Source: Gemmatimonadaceae bacterium (lineage in GTDB: Bacteria; Gemmatimonadota; Gemmatimonadetes; Gemmatimonadales; Gemmatimonadaceae). Taken from it: 35,892 nt of DNA. Below are positions 25,340 to 33,656 of the stretch, piece after piece (position 1 is the stretch's first letter; every line of letters begins with the position of its first letter). The position numbers and the translations under genes are program-made. The stretch is from positions 1 to 35,892 of the forward strand of contig JACMME010000094.1 in NCBI GenBank assembly GCA_014379205.1, given 5' to 3'. The notes beneath the pieces were generated by a model, which worked only from the letters and a program-made list of their open reading frames with translations, was not told where the DNA came from and did not search any database.

Positions 25340-26140
25340 TTACGCCCGCTCCACTTCGGCCCTTGCGTTGTCATATTCAATGTCGGACATGGGCCAGTAA
25401 TGCCACTTGAGTTGCCGTTCCATGTACGATACTCCTTTGCCGAATGTGGTTCGCGCGATTAACACATGCGGTGGGCCGGAGCTCATGTCGAGCGACTCGA
25501 TAGCTTCGAGCAGCGCCTCTCCATCATGACCATCCACTTCATGTACGTCCCACTTGAAAGCGCGCCAACGTTCAGCCATTGGGCTCATCGATAGAACGTC
25601 CTGGGTGTCGCCAAACGCCTGCTGCCCGTTCAGGTCCACGATCGCCACCAGATTCGAAAGTGCATGGTGGGCGGCGAACGTTATCGCCTCCCAGCAGGAC
25701 CCTTCATTGCATTCGGCATCGCTCAATAGAACGAATGTGCGCCGCGACGACGACCGAAGTTTGGATGCCAGGGCTACACCTGCGCCGATTGACAGACCCT
25801 GGCCGAGTGAGCCAGTGGAGAAATCAATTCCCGCAAGTGTATGTTCCGGATGAACCCCCAGGAAACTCGCATTGCCGCAGAAAGTGTCCAAGTCCCCCTT
25901 TGAAAGCCACCCGCGCAAATGAAGTGCGGCGTAAAGCGACAGTGCTGCGTGACCTTTGGACAAGATAAAGCGATCACGATCCTTTTCCTGGGGAGAGTCG
26001 ATTCGCATCGCCCCGCCGTAAAGCACGGCGACGATGTCCGCGATGGAAAGTGCCGAGCCAATGTGGCCTACATTGGCTCGCTTTGACTGCTCGAGAACGA
26101 TCCGCCTGACCTCTTTTGCGAGTATAGATCCTGATGCCAT
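25340..26140 (-). CDS. Transketolase-like protein, N-terminal subunit
   Basis: A 266-residue protein matching the pyrophosphate-binding domain of transketolase: VGHIGSALSIADIVAVLY (H26), DRFILSKGHAALSLYAAL, GSLGQGLSIGAGVALASK, then the ThDP-binding segment SDAECNEGSCWEAITFAAHHALSNLVAIVDLNGQQ (140 onwards). The usual GDG start of this motif is SDA here; the Asp and the later NG (171-172) are kept, so cofactor binding seems possible. First gene of the seven-gene minus-strand operon. ATG at 26140 has AGGA 5 nt upstream. Partners: the C-terminal subunit directly after it. Confidence 0.88.
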   Translation of the reverse strand: MASGSILAKEVRRIVLEQSKRANVGHIGSALSIADIVAVLYGGAMRIDSPQEKDRDRFILSKGHAALSLYAALHLRGWLSKGDLDTFCGNASFLGVHPEHTLAGIDFSTGSLGQGLSIGAGVALASKLRSSSRRTFVLLSDAECNEGSCWEAITFAAHHALSNLVAIVDLNGQQAFGDTQDVLSMSPMAERWRAFKWDVHEVDGHDGEALLEAIESLDMSSGPPHVLIARTTFGKGVSYMERQLKWHYWPMSDIEYDNARAEVERA

Positions 26141-26164
26141 AAGTTTCCTGTCCCGGTCTTACCG

Positions 26165-26190
26165 ATTGTGGTGCAACATCCTCCCACAAT
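26165..26190. promoter_or_regulatory. Inverted repeat in the divergent glycan promoter region
   Basis: ATTGTGG (26165-26171) and CCACAAT (26184-26190) form a perfect 7-nt inverted repeat with a 12-nt spacer, in the 120-nt region between the transketolase operon and rmlB. It could be an operator for a regulator shared by both operons, or a weak hairpin. I see no convincing -35/-10 pair in the region. Confidence 0.3.
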
Positions 26191-26260
26191 TTTCAATTAC
26201 GGCGCTAGTGTGCAGGCGCGATGACGGTAGCGAAGCGCTCAATTTAATCGTGAGGAGCAA

Positions 26261-27325
26261 GTGAATGTTCTCGTTACGGGCGGCCTTGGCTTCATCGGGA
26301 GTAATCTTATCCGGCTCCTCCTGGCCGAGCGTCCTGCATGGCGCGTCGTAAATCTCGACCTCGTCACGTATGCTGCCAACCCCCACAATCTCAAGGACCT
26401 GGAGAGCTCGACCCGCTATCGCTTTGTCAGGGGCGACATAGCTGATCGTCAGTTGATCGCCGCTCTATTCCGCGAAGAGAATTTCGGTGCTGTCATCAAC
26501 TGCGCCGCCGAATCGCACGTTGATCGGTCGCTCAGCGACAGCGCCCGATTTCTCCGGACGAACGTTGAAGGCACGTTGATTCTTCTCGAGGCGGCGCTTG
26601 AAACAGCAAGTTTGCGGTATCTCCAAATGAGCACGGACGAAGTGTACGGCAGCCTCAGCCCCTCCGAACCGCCGTTTACCGAGGAAACCAGCATCGCTCC
26701 CAGATCTCCGTACAGCGCGAGCAAGGCGGCTGGTGACCAGATGGCGCTTGCATTTCACCACTCGCACGGACTGGATGTAATAGTGACGCGGTGCTCTAAC
26801 AACTACGGCCCATACCAGCATCCCGAGAAGTTGATTCCGCTCATGATCACTTCAGCTTTGCGAGGGCGACGTCTACCCGTCTACGGTGACGGCCGGCAAC
26901 GCCGGGACTGGATCCACGTAGAGGATCACTGCCGAGCCGTGCTCGCGGCCCTGGAGAAAGGCCTTCCGGGTGAGGTGTTCAATTTCGGCGGCGGTGCGGA
27001 GCGGGAAAATCTGGATGTAGTCAAACAGGTGTTAAGAAAAACAGGATCGGACGACGATCTGATTCAGTTCGTGACCGACAGGCCAGGCCACGACAGGAGG
27101 TACAGCGTTGATTTCGCCAAGGCAGAACGTGCGCTGGGATGGCGCCCGGCAAGATCATTTGAATTGGGTCTCGAGGAGACTATTGAGTGGTACAGCCGGC
27201 ATGAGGAATGGTGGTTTTCAAGTGCTGCAAGCGCTTATGAAGAGAGCTCTAAACGGATAGAGACATGGGAGCAGCGCGCAAGAATGAAATCCTCGACTTC
27301 GAACGTCAAAAGTGAGCTCATATAG
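26261..27325 (+). CDS. rmlB: dTDP-glucose 4,6-dehydratase
   Basis: Converts dTDP-glucose to dTDP-4-keto-6-deoxyglucose, the branch point of most deoxysugars. The 354-residue product has GGLGFIGSNL (7-16), TDEVYGSL (125-132; catalytic D126 and E127), YSASKAAGD (Y151, K155), NYGPYQHPEKLIPLMI and GDGRQRRDWIHVEDHCRAV, all diagnostic for RmlB. GTG start preceded by GAGGAG 3 nt upstream. It is followed directly by rmlA (TAG then ATG, no gap). rmlC and rmlD do not follow, so L-rhamnose is not the evident product. Confidence 0.95.
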   Translation: MNVLVTGGLGFIGSNLIRLLLAERPAWRVVNLDLVTYAANPHNLKDLESSTRYRFVRGDIADRQLIAALFREENFGAVINCAAESHVDRSLSDSARFLRTNVEGTLILLEAALETASLRYLQMSTDEVYGSLSPSEPPFTEETSIAPRSPYSASKAAGDQMALAFHHSHGLDVIVTRCSNNYGPYQHPEKLIPLMITSALRGRRLPVYGDGRQRRDWIHVEDHCRAVLAALEKGLPGEVFNFGGGAERENLDVVKQVLRKTGSDDDLIQFVTDRPGHDRRYSVDFAKAERALGWRPARSFELGLEETIEWYSRHEEWWFSSAASAYEESSKRIETWEQRARMKSSTSNVKSELI

Positions 27326-28216
27326 ATGCGCGGAATAATCCTCGCGGGAGGATCCGGCACTCGCCTATACCCGCTCACTCAAGTCGTGACGAAGCAGTTG
27401 TTACCCGTGTACGACAAACCGATGATCTATTATCCTCTGACGTCTCTCATGCTCGGAGGAATCAGGGACATCCTGGTCATCAGTACCCCGCGTGATATTC
27501 CCCTCTACGAGCGCTTGCTCCGCGATGGCAGTCAATGGGGAATCGACATCCAGTACGCTCAACAGGCAGAACCACGCGGTCTTGCTGAAGCGTTCATCAT
27601 CGGGTCGAAGTTCATTCGGGATGAGCCGGTTTGCCTCACACTGGGTGACAACATCCTCTACGCGACCGGGCTTACGGATCTGATGCATGACGCGGCCTCA
27701 TTGCAGCATGGAGCGCTGATATTTGCCTATTACGTTACGGACCCGGAACGGTATGGCGTGGTGGAGTTCGACAGCAAACTCACTGTGCTAAGTCTCGAAG
27801 AGAAGCCGCTCGTGCCAAAGTCGAGCTATGCCGTACCCGGATTGTATTTCTACGACCGGCAGGTGGTTGATTTCGCCAAAGCCCTGCAACCTTCATCGCG
27901 CGGGGAGCTCGAGATCACGGACCTCAACCGCAAATACATGGAGCGCGGCGAGCTGAAGGTTCGAGTTTTCGGCAGAGGGACCGCTTGGCTCGACGCCGGC
28001 ACGCAGGAGTCGCTGCTCGAAGCCGGTGAATTCGTCAAGACGTTGGAGAAGCGGCAGGGTTTGAAGATTGGATGCCCTGAGGAAGTTGCTTTCCGCAGGG
28101 GCTTCATTGACTTGAGTCAACTCGAGGCGCTCGCGGGAACGGGCGCATCGTCCGAATACCATCGTTATCTCGGACGTCTGGCGGAGGAAGTCAGACAGGA
28201 AAGATTTTCTGCCTAG
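27326..28216 (+). CDS. rmlA: Glucose-1-phosphate thymidylyltransferase
   Basis: Makes dTDP-glucose from glucose 1-phosphate and dTTP. The 296-residue product has the nucleotide-binding start [16 protein letters not shown] (3-18), [75 protein letters not shown] and GTAWLDAGT, the complete RmlA/RffH set. Length is typical. The ATG begins the base after the rmlB stop; both form a two-gene operon divergent from the transketolase operon. Confidence 0.95.
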   Translation: MRGIILAGGSGTRLYPLTQVVTKQLLPVYDKPMIYYPLTSLMLGGIRDILVISTPRDIPLYERLLRDGSQWGIDIQYAQQAEPRGLAEAFIIGSKFIRDEPVCLTLGDNILYATGLTDLMHDAASLQHGALIFAYYVTDPERYGVVEFDSKLTVLSLEEKPLVPKSSYAVPGLYFYDRQVVDFAKALQPSSRGELEITDLNRKYMERGELKVRVFGRGTAWLDAGTQESLLEAGEFVKTLEKRQGLKIGCPEEVAFRRGFIDLSQLEALAGTGASSEYHRYLGRLAEEVRQERFSA

Positions 28217-28301
28217 TTTCGTAATTGCCGAGTCATAATTCCTCGCACGTTTCGACGGACAAAAACCGGGATTCGCAAAGGGAACAGCGCCCTATTTCAG
28301 C

Positions 28302-28330
28302 TTGATTTAGAGATGTGGCAGGAATAGGTT
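28302..28330 (+). promoter_or_regulatory. Candidate promoter of the tRNA pair
   Basis: TTGATT (28302-28307) and TAGGTT (28325-28330) are spaced by 17 nt, 12 nt upstream of the first tRNA. The -35 matches five of six consensus bases up to TTGA-T; the -10 matches three. The placement supports it. Confidence 0.4.
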
Positions 28331-28342
28331 TCGTCCTTCTCG

Positions 28343-28419
28343 GGGCCCTTAGCTCAGCCGGTTAGAGCAGCGGACTCATAATCCGACGGTCGCAGGTTCG
28401 AACCCTGCAGGGCCCACCA
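28343..28419 (+). tRNA. tRNA with CAU anticodon, probably tRNA-Ile2 (lysidine-modified)
   Basis: A complete 77-nt cloverleaf: acceptor GGGCCCT pairing with AGGGCCC, D arm GCTC/GAGC, anticodon loop CTCATAA (anticodon CAT), T arm GCAGG/CCTGC around TTCGAAC, discriminator A and an encoded CCA. The CAU anticodon could be Met or the minor Ile that becomes AUA-reading after TilS converts C34 to lysidine. Acceptor bases C4 and C5, as I recall, favour TilS recognition, and the sequence resembles E. coli ileX, so I prefer Ile2. Confidence 0.9.
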
Positions 28420-28431
28420 AACCGCGGTACG

Positions 28432-28505
28432 GGGCGCGTAGCTCAGCTGGTTAGAGCGCTGCTTTCACACAGCAGAGGTCCGGGGTTCGAGTCCCTGCGC
28501 GCCCA
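28432..28505 (+). tRNA. tRNA-Val (CAC)
   Basis: A 74-nt cloverleaf, 12 nt after the first tRNA: acceptor GGGCGCG pairing with CGCGCCC, D arm GCTC/GAGC, anticodon stem CTGCT/AGCAG with loop TTCACAC (anticodon CAC, reading GUG), T arm with TTCGAGT, discriminator A. CCA is not encoded (TGC follows), unlike the neighbour, so it must be added by the CCA-adding enzyme. Confidence 0.9.
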
Positions 28506-28511
28506 TGCAAA

Positions 28512-28540
28512 GCGCCGCCGCACAATTTGTGCGGCGGCGC
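28512..28540 (+). terminator. Strong hairpin terminator after the tRNA pair
   Basis: A near perfect 29-nt palindrome with up to 14 pairs (GCGCCGCCGCAC and its inverse GTGCGGCGGCGC) begins 6 nt after tRNA-Val. It is followed by CTGTTTCATT, a weak T-tract, so termination in the plus direction is likely; the symmetric hairpin could also act on wecB transcripts coming from the other side. Confidence 0.7.
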
Positions 28541-28604
28541 CTGTTTCATTGCTCTCCCGAAGCGTAATGCGTTGCGCACAACGCTCACCGCCGCGCTGAG
28601 CACT

Positions 28605-29681
28605 TCACTGCACAGTACCATTCATTAGCGCCGCCGCCACGCGCTCACCTGCTCGACCATCCCAACCTTTCGGGCGGGATAACGCGCCAGTCCGTCCGCT
28701 CGTGAGCGCCAGCTCGGTCAGTTTCGAAAGATCCAGCACGAGCTGATTCGTCCCTTCCGTGACGGTGATGGGCCGTTCGGTGTTATCGCGCAAAGTGAAA
28801 CAGGGGACGCCTAGAGCGGTTGTCTCCTCCTGCAGACCACCGGAATCGGTGATGACTACGCGAGCGGAGGCGGTGAGATCGAGCGTTCCGTGATACGGCG
28901 TGGGCTCGAGTACCGTCACTTTCCCCAGCGATGACCGATCCATGTTCGTCAGGCGCGAGCGTGTGCGCGGATGCATGGGAAAAATTACCGGCATGTGCTC
29001 CGCGATCTCACCAAGTGACTGGCAGATTCGGTTGAGACGCTCTGGAATGTCGACGTTCGACGGGCGATGCAACGTGACAAGCGCGTAACTCTCCTCCATC
29101 ACACCCAGCCGTTCGCGGAATCCCGAGGCGCGCGCCGCGGGCAGGCCGTGCAACAGACTATCTACCATGACATTTCCCACGAATTGAATTCTGGAAGGCT
29201 CGACTCCCTCGCGCAGCAGATTCTCGCCGCCGTCGGGTGACGGTGTCAGCAGGAGATCCGCCAGCCGGTCGGTGACGAGGCGATTGATCTCTTCCGGCAT
29301 GCTTCGGTCTCCACTTCGAAGGCCGGCTTCCACGTGACATAGCCGCACACCAAGCTTCGAGCACACGAGCGCCGCCGCCGCTGTCGAGTTCACATCACCA
29401 TACACCACGACCCAATCAGGCTTCTCCTGGAGGACCACAGGCTCGAAACGTTCCATGATGCGGGCTGTCTGCACTGCATGTGAAGCCGAGCCAACTTCGA
29501 GATTCAGGTCCGGCTTCGCTATTTCCAGATCGCGGAAGAACGACTCCGACATCGCTTCGTCGTAATGCTGCCCCGTGTGGACTATGAGCTGCGTAACGCC
29601 TGCATGCTTTGAAAGCGCGCGCGCGACTGGTGCAAGCTTCATGAAGTTCGGGCGTGCTCCAACCACATGCACGATCTTCAT
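28605..29681 (-). CDS. wecB: UDP-N-acetylglucosamine 2-epimerase (non-hydrolysing)
   Basis: Interconverts UDP-GlcNAc and UDP-ManNAc for polysaccharide synthesis. The 358-residue product has GARPNFMKLAPV (8-19), HTGQHYD (35-41), YGDVNSTAAAALV, HVEAGLRSGDRSMPEEINR (116-134), TLHRPSNVD, HPRTR and DSGGLQEE, all typical of WecB. ATG at 29681 overlaps the stop of the preceding two-domain oxidoreductase as ATGA (29678-29681); 16 additional in-frame residues upstream are not conserved. Last gene of a two-gene run; a small hairpin (28569-28584) beyond the stop is a weak terminator candidate. Confidence 0.94.
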   Translation of the reverse strand: MKIVHVVGARPNFMKLAPVARALSKHAGVTQLIVHTGQHYDEAMSESFFRDLEIAKPDLNLEVGSASHAVQTARIMERFEPVVLQEKPDWVVVYGDVNSTAAAALVCSKLGVRLCHVEAGLRSGDRSMPEEINRLVTDRLADLLLTPSPDGGENLLREGVEPSRIQFVGNVMVDSLLHGLPAARASGFRERLGVMEESYALVTLHRPSNVDIPERLNRICQSLGEIAEHMPVIFPMHPRTRSRLTNMDRSSLGKVTVLEPTPYHGTLDLTASARVVITDSGGLQEETTALGVPCFTLRDNTERPITVTEGTNQLVLDLSKLTELALTSGRTGALSRPKGWDGRAGERVAAALMNGTVQ

Positions 29682-31810
29682 GCTGTTCCTCCGCCACTGA
29701 CGGCGAGCTCGGCAGCCCGAATGGACCACTCACTTACCTCGAGAAGCTCGGCAAGCGGAATTGGAGCTTTACCGCCGCTTCGGACGGCGTTCACGAACGC
29801 TGCCGCAAGCGCCGCGTGGCCCTTGTCCTGCGCCCTTGGCCAGCGTGTCGCAAGCCCGCCAATTCCCCATGCCGACAACTTCCTGTAGTTGTCGATGCGA
29901 ATTGTCTTCCGCTCGAAAAACAGCTCGATGCGCTCCTTGGGAAAAGACCGGCTTCCGTTCGCGAGGTATTGCACCGTGGCAAGCGAGCCATCTTCGAAGC
30001 CGATCTGAAGAAGCGCGATGTCCTCCAGTGGGTGTCCGTCACGTCTGGCCGTTCGCACGTCAAGGGAAGCGATCGAAGAACCCACCAGATAACGAGCGAG
30101 ATCGATGAAGTGGCAAGCTTCGCCGACAATGCGTCCACCGCCAACGTTTCGATCCTGAGTCCAATGGTCCTGGGGAATCTCACCGGCGTTCACCAAAATG
30201 CTCACTGCGAGCGGTTCCCGGCGCGCGACGATGGCGCGTTTCGCCTCCAGCACCATGGGCGCGAATCGCCTGTTGAATCCGACGCATAGAATGCGCGCAG
30301 CGTCGTCGCTCGAGCTTCGAACGCGATCGAGATCAGGCATTGTTACCGCGAGCGGCTTCTCCACAAATACATGCTTTCCGGCGCCGAGAGCAGCGGTAAC
30401 CCAGTCTGCGTGGCTATCGTGGCGCGTCGTGATCACGATCGTGTCTATCGCGGGCTCGGTCAGCATAGCGGCCGTGTCGGTTGTAGCGTGGCGAAAGCCA
30501 CCCTTTGCGCCTACCGTCGACGCCGAAACGCCCCCCGCGGACGCAATCGTCTCGAGGTGCGCCCCTGCTTTCACGAAGGCTGGAATCAGCATTCGAGACG
30601 CAAAATTTCCCGCGCCAATCCATCCAACTACGCCCCGCCCCTGCGCCCTTTCCCCCGCGCGAAGAGCAACGGTTCGCGCCCTGGCGGGATGGCCATTCTC
30701 CTTCGGAGGATATGTAAGGACGATACCCAGACTCGGCTCGCGTCCGGAGACCAACTCGTACGCTTGGGCCGCGTCCGCAATTGCGAAGCGATGGCTGATG
30801 AGAGGCATTGGATCGACCCCGCCTTCCGCCATGAGCTGGAGCACCGCCTCGAAATTCCGTCCTTCCGTCCAGCGAACGAAGGCTGCGGGATAATCCACCC
30901 CCTTCTCTTCGTGCGTCGGATCATACCTCCCCGGCCCGTAGCTGCAGGACACCTGGAAGGAGAGCTCCTTCCTGTAAAAATCGTCGCGACGAAGCGCCAG
31001 GCCAGCCACGCCGACGAGGACGATTCGGCCGCGCTTTCGCGCCATCGTAGCCGCGGCGTGGATCGGATCGCTGGATTCCGTCGCGAGTGTGAGCAGCACT
31101 ATGTCAACGCCATCACCGCCCGTGACGCCAGATACGGCCTCCGCCACATCCACTCCCTCCGAGGCTAGTACGCCTTTCGCTCCCCATTGCTCGGCGAAGG
31201 AGACACGACTTGCGTCCCGGTCTATCCCGATCACCCGGCAGCCAGCGGCACGCGCAAGCTGCACCGTGAGCAGGCCAATTACTCCAAGGCCATAAACCAC
31301 CACCGTCTCGCCAAGAGTCGGATTCGCGAGGCGAAGCCCCTGCAACCCGATGGCCGCCAGTGGTGTGAACGCCGCCGACTCGAATGGTACCGAAGCAGGG
31401 ATTCTCGCCGCCAAGGTATGTACGACGCGGACATATTCCGCGTGCGGCCCGTTGGTAACTACACGGTCGCCCACAGTAAACGCGTCCACGCGCGATCCCT
31501 TTTCCATCACTACACCCGCATGGCAGTATCCGAGCGGAATGAGGGAGTCGAGCTTGGATCGCACTGCGCTGAGCGTCGGTAGGAGCCCATCCGTCCCGAT
31601 TTTGTCCACGACCTGCCGCACCTTCTCGGGCTGCCTGCGCGCCTTCTCGAGCAGATTGGCCTTCCCGAAGTCCACCAGCATCCGCTCGGTACCCGCGGAG
31701 ATGACGCTTGCGCGCGTTTCGACGACAAGCGTCGGGGCTGAAGCGGCTGGTACAGGCGCATCGATGAGATGCGTAGTGCCATCGCCCAGTGATTGGAGCA
31801 GTTGGATCAT
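29678..31810 (-). CDS. Two-domain oxidoreductase: zinc-type alcohol dehydrogenase fused to Gfo/Idh/MocA dehydrogenase
   Basis: A 710-residue natural fusion. Residues 1-366 form an MDR/alcohol-dehydrogenase-like domain with the nucleotide motif VYGLGVIGLLTVQLA (about 173-187); residues from about 394 form a Gfo/Idh/MocA domain with GWIGAGNFASRMLIPAF (397-412) and EKPLAVT (484-490), whose Lys is catalytic in that family. Such two-domain enzymes are often found in exopolysaccharide and O-antigen loci together with heparinase-like proteins, as here, but their reaction is not established; oxidation or epimerisation of a sugar or sugar nucleotide is likely. The first domain lacks an obvious zinc-ligand Cys/His pattern, so it may be non-catalytic or zinc-free. 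ATG at 31810. Confidence 0.87.
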   Translation of the reverse strand: MIQLLQSLGDGTTHLIDAPVPAASAPTLVVETRASVISAGTERMLVDFGKANLLEKARRQPEKVRQVVDKIGTDGLLPTLSAVRSKLDSLIPLGYCHAGVVMEKGSRVDAFTVGDRVVTNGPHAEYVRVVHTLAARIPASVPFESAAFTPLAAIGLQGLRLANPTLGETVVVYGLGVIGLLTVQLARAAGCRVIGIDRDASRVSFAEQWGAKGVLASEGVDVAEAVSGVTGGDGVDIVLLTLATESSDPIHAAATMARKRGRIVLVGVAGLALRRDDFYRKELSFQVSCSYGPGRYDPTHEEKGVDYPAAFVRWTEGRNFEAVLQLMAEGGVDPMPLISHRFAIADAAQAYELVSGREPSLGIVLTYPPKENGHPARARTVALRAGERAQGRGVVGWIGAGNFASRMLIPAFVKAGAHLETIASAGGVSASTVGAKGGFRHATTDTAAMLTEPAIDTIVITTRHDSHADWVTAALGAGKHVFVEKPLAVTMPDLDRVRSSSDDAARILCVGFNRRFAPMVLEAKRAIVARREPLAVSILVNAGEIPQDHWTQDRNVGGGRIVGEACHFIDLARYLVGSSIASLDVRTARRDGHPLEDIALLQIGFEDGSLATVQYLANGSRSFPKERIELFFERKTIRIDNYRKLSAWGIGGLATRWPRAQDKGHAALAAAFVNAVRSGGKAPIPLAELLEVSEWSIRAAELAVSGGGTA

Positions 31811-31876
31811 GTACGGGGATTGACGCGCGGCGACACTGAGTTCGATTTACTCACCGTCACTGATTGGACACACATT

Positions 31877-32488
31877 GTGGTTGGATACCCTGGTAAGCGT
31901 CTCTTCGATCTCGTTCTGGTATGCGCCGCTGCGCCTATCTGGCTTCCAGCGCTTGCTATCGTTGCGCTGCTGGTGCGCCATCGGCTCGGTGCGAAGGTAT
32001 TCTTTCGACAGGTGCGTCCGGGACTTGCTGGCCGTCCCTTTGAGATGATCAAGTTTCGTTCGATGACCGATGCGGTGGGACTGGACGGAACGCCACTCAG
32101 CGATGCGGAGCGCCTTACGCCCTTTGGAAGAAAGCTTCGTGCCACCTCGCTCGACGAGCTGCCGGAGCTCTTTTCGGTGCTAAAAGGTGACATGAGCCTC
32201 GTGGGGCCTCGTCCCTTGCTGATGCGCTATCTGCCACTCTTCTCCGAGCGCCATCTGCGGCGGCACGCTGTTCGCCCCGGAATTACCGGGCTCGCGCAGG
32301 TATCGGGTAGGAACGCGCTGAGCTGGACGGAGAAGTTCGAGCTTGATGTGGAGTATGTCCAGCGGTGCTCGCCAGGTCTCGACATCGCGGTGTTGTGGAA
32401 GACTCTCCGCTCCGTTTTCGCGTCTCACGGCATTAGCGCCGAAGGAGACGCAACGATGCCAGCATTTACTGGTTATGACGAGAAGTAA
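31877..32488 (+). CDS. Initiating phosphoglycosyl transferase (PglC/WcaJ-type sugar transferase)
   Basis: Transfers a sugar 1-phosphate to undecaprenyl phosphate, the first step of a repeat unit. The product (203 residues from the chosen start) has an N-terminal hydrophobic re-entrant segment (KRLFDLVLVCAAAPIWLPALAIVALLV), FFRQVRPGLAGRPFEMIKFRSM, TSLDELPELFSVLKGDMSLVGPRPLL with the Asp-Glu dyad, and RPGITGLAQVSGRN. A small monotopic PglC-like size. I chose GTG at 31877 because family members start just before KR(L/F)FD; earlier TTG codons (31793, 31820) would overlap or crowd the divergent gene starting at 31810. No strong ribosome binding site; the start is uncertain. Confidence 0.9.
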   Translation: MVGYPGKRLFDLVLVCAAAPIWLPALAIVALLVRHRLGAKVFFRQVRPGLAGRPFEMIKFRSMTDAVGLDGTPLSDAERLTPFGRKLRATSLDELPELFSVLKGDMSLVGPRPLLMRYLPLFSERHLRRHAVRPGITGLAQVSGRNALSWTEKFELDVEYVQRCSPGLDIAVLWKTLRSVFASHGISAEGDATMPAFTGYDEK

Positions 32489-32504
32489 GTCCGTGAAATG
32501 CAAT

Positions 32505-33656
32505 TCACCGAGGCACTGCCAACGTCATGAACGAAGTCCGAAGGATTCCGATGACCCGCGTCTGGTCGTCCTCGGTAAGGCTCGAGGACGATGGCAGGCA
32601 CAGCCCGCACTCGTAGAACCGTTCCGCGACGGATCCACCAACGCTCTGCGCATCTGAAAAGAGTGGTTGGGTATGCATGGGACGCCAGACTGGGCGACTC
32701 TCGATGTTGTCGCGCTCCAGATCGCGGATCAGCTCGCGCGGGCCGACGGCCAGCTCCGAGGGGTCCAGCATCAGGACGCTCAACCAGCGGGAGTGCGTCC
32801 CCCAAGGTGCTTCGTCCTGGAGCCGGACCCCTGGTATGTCAGCCAATGCCTCCGCATACCGCGTGGCAACGGCGCGCCGTGCGGTCACCCGGTCATCCAG
32901 CACTCGCAGCTGACCGCGCCCAATTCCTGCGAGCACGTTGCTCAAGCGGTAATTGTAGCCTACCTCGTTGTGCAGATACTCCACAGAGGGCTCGCGCGAC
33001 TGATTGGCCCACTTGCGCATCCGGGCGATCAATTCCGCATCCTTCGCGATCACCATGCCGCCGCCCGTCGTGGTGATCATCTTGTTGCCGTTGAAGCTCA
33101 GGATGGACATCTGTGCAGTGGTCGCCGTTTCGCGTCCCTTGTAAGTCGCACCCAGCGACTCTGCGGCGTCTTCCACGAGCGCTACGCCGTAATCCTCGCA
33201 CAGTGCGGCGACGGCGTCGATGTCGGCATGCTGGCCGTACAGGTGCACGGCGATCAATGCTCGTGGGAGAGCATTTCGCTTGGCAGCGTCACGAAAGTAC
33301 TCGGCAACGAGCGCCGGATCGATGTTCGCCGAGGCCTTATCGCTGTCGATAAAAACGGGCACCGCTCCGAGATAGAGAATCGGATACACTGAGCCGGCGA
33401 ACGTCAGTGTCGACACCGCCACGCGGTCACCGGCAGAGACACCGAGCGATCGCAGAACCAGATGTAGCGCCGCGGTTCCGCTAGAGACCGCGAGGGCATG
33501 CACGCCGTGGCCGAGCCGCTCGGACATCTCGCGCTCGAATCCGTCGAGGTTCGGACCTACGGTCGATAACCAATTCGAGCTAAACGCTTCAGCAACGTAG
33601 TCGTCCTCGAGACCGCTCATATGCGGCACGGAGAGATACAGCCTTCTTCTCGTCAT
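32505..33656 (-). CDS. DegT/DnrJ/EryC1 sugar aminotransferase (PglE-like)
   Basis: PLP-dependent aminotransferase adding an amino group to a keto sugar nucleotide. The 383-residue product has LSVPHMSGLEDDYVAEAF, SSGTAALHLVLRSLG, LYGQHADIDAVAALCEDYGVALVEDAAESLGATYKG and SFNGNKMITTTGGGMV with the PLP lysine K192, plus GYNYRLSNVLAGIG. With the neighbouring PglD-like acetyltransferase and PglC-like transferase it would give a 4-acetamido sugar of the bacillosamine type; the needed 4,6-dehydratase (PglF) is not in the window. ATG overlaps the acetyltransferase stop as ATGA (33653-33656). Converges on the sugar transferase gene. Confidence 0.93.
   Translation of the reverse strand: MTRRRLYLSVPHMSGLEDDYVAEAFSSNWLSTVGPNLDGFEREMSERLGHGVHALAVSSGTAALHLVLRSLGVSAGDRVAVSTLTFAGSVYPILYLGAVPVFIDSDKASANIDPALVAEYFRDAAKRNALPRALIAVHLYGQHADIDAVAALCEDYGVALVEDAAESLGATYKGRETATTAQMSILSFNGNKMITTTGGGMVIAKDAELIARMRKWANQSREPSVEYLHNEVGYNYRLSNVLAGIGRGQLRVLDDRVTARRAVATRYAEALADIPGVRLQDEAPWGTHSRWLSVLMLDPSELAVGPRELIRDLERDNIESRPVWRPMHTQPLFSDAQSVGGSVAERFYECGLCLPSSSSLTEDDQTRVIGILRTSFMTLAVPR

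Noticed and set aside
28343-28505. tRNA genes as integration site of a mobile island
   Set aside because: No integrase, no duplicated tRNA 3' end and no direct repeats were seen nearby.
28569-28584. Small hairpin GCGTTG-loop-CAACGC as wecB terminator
   Set aside because: Six pairs and no T-tract; too weak to list as a feature.
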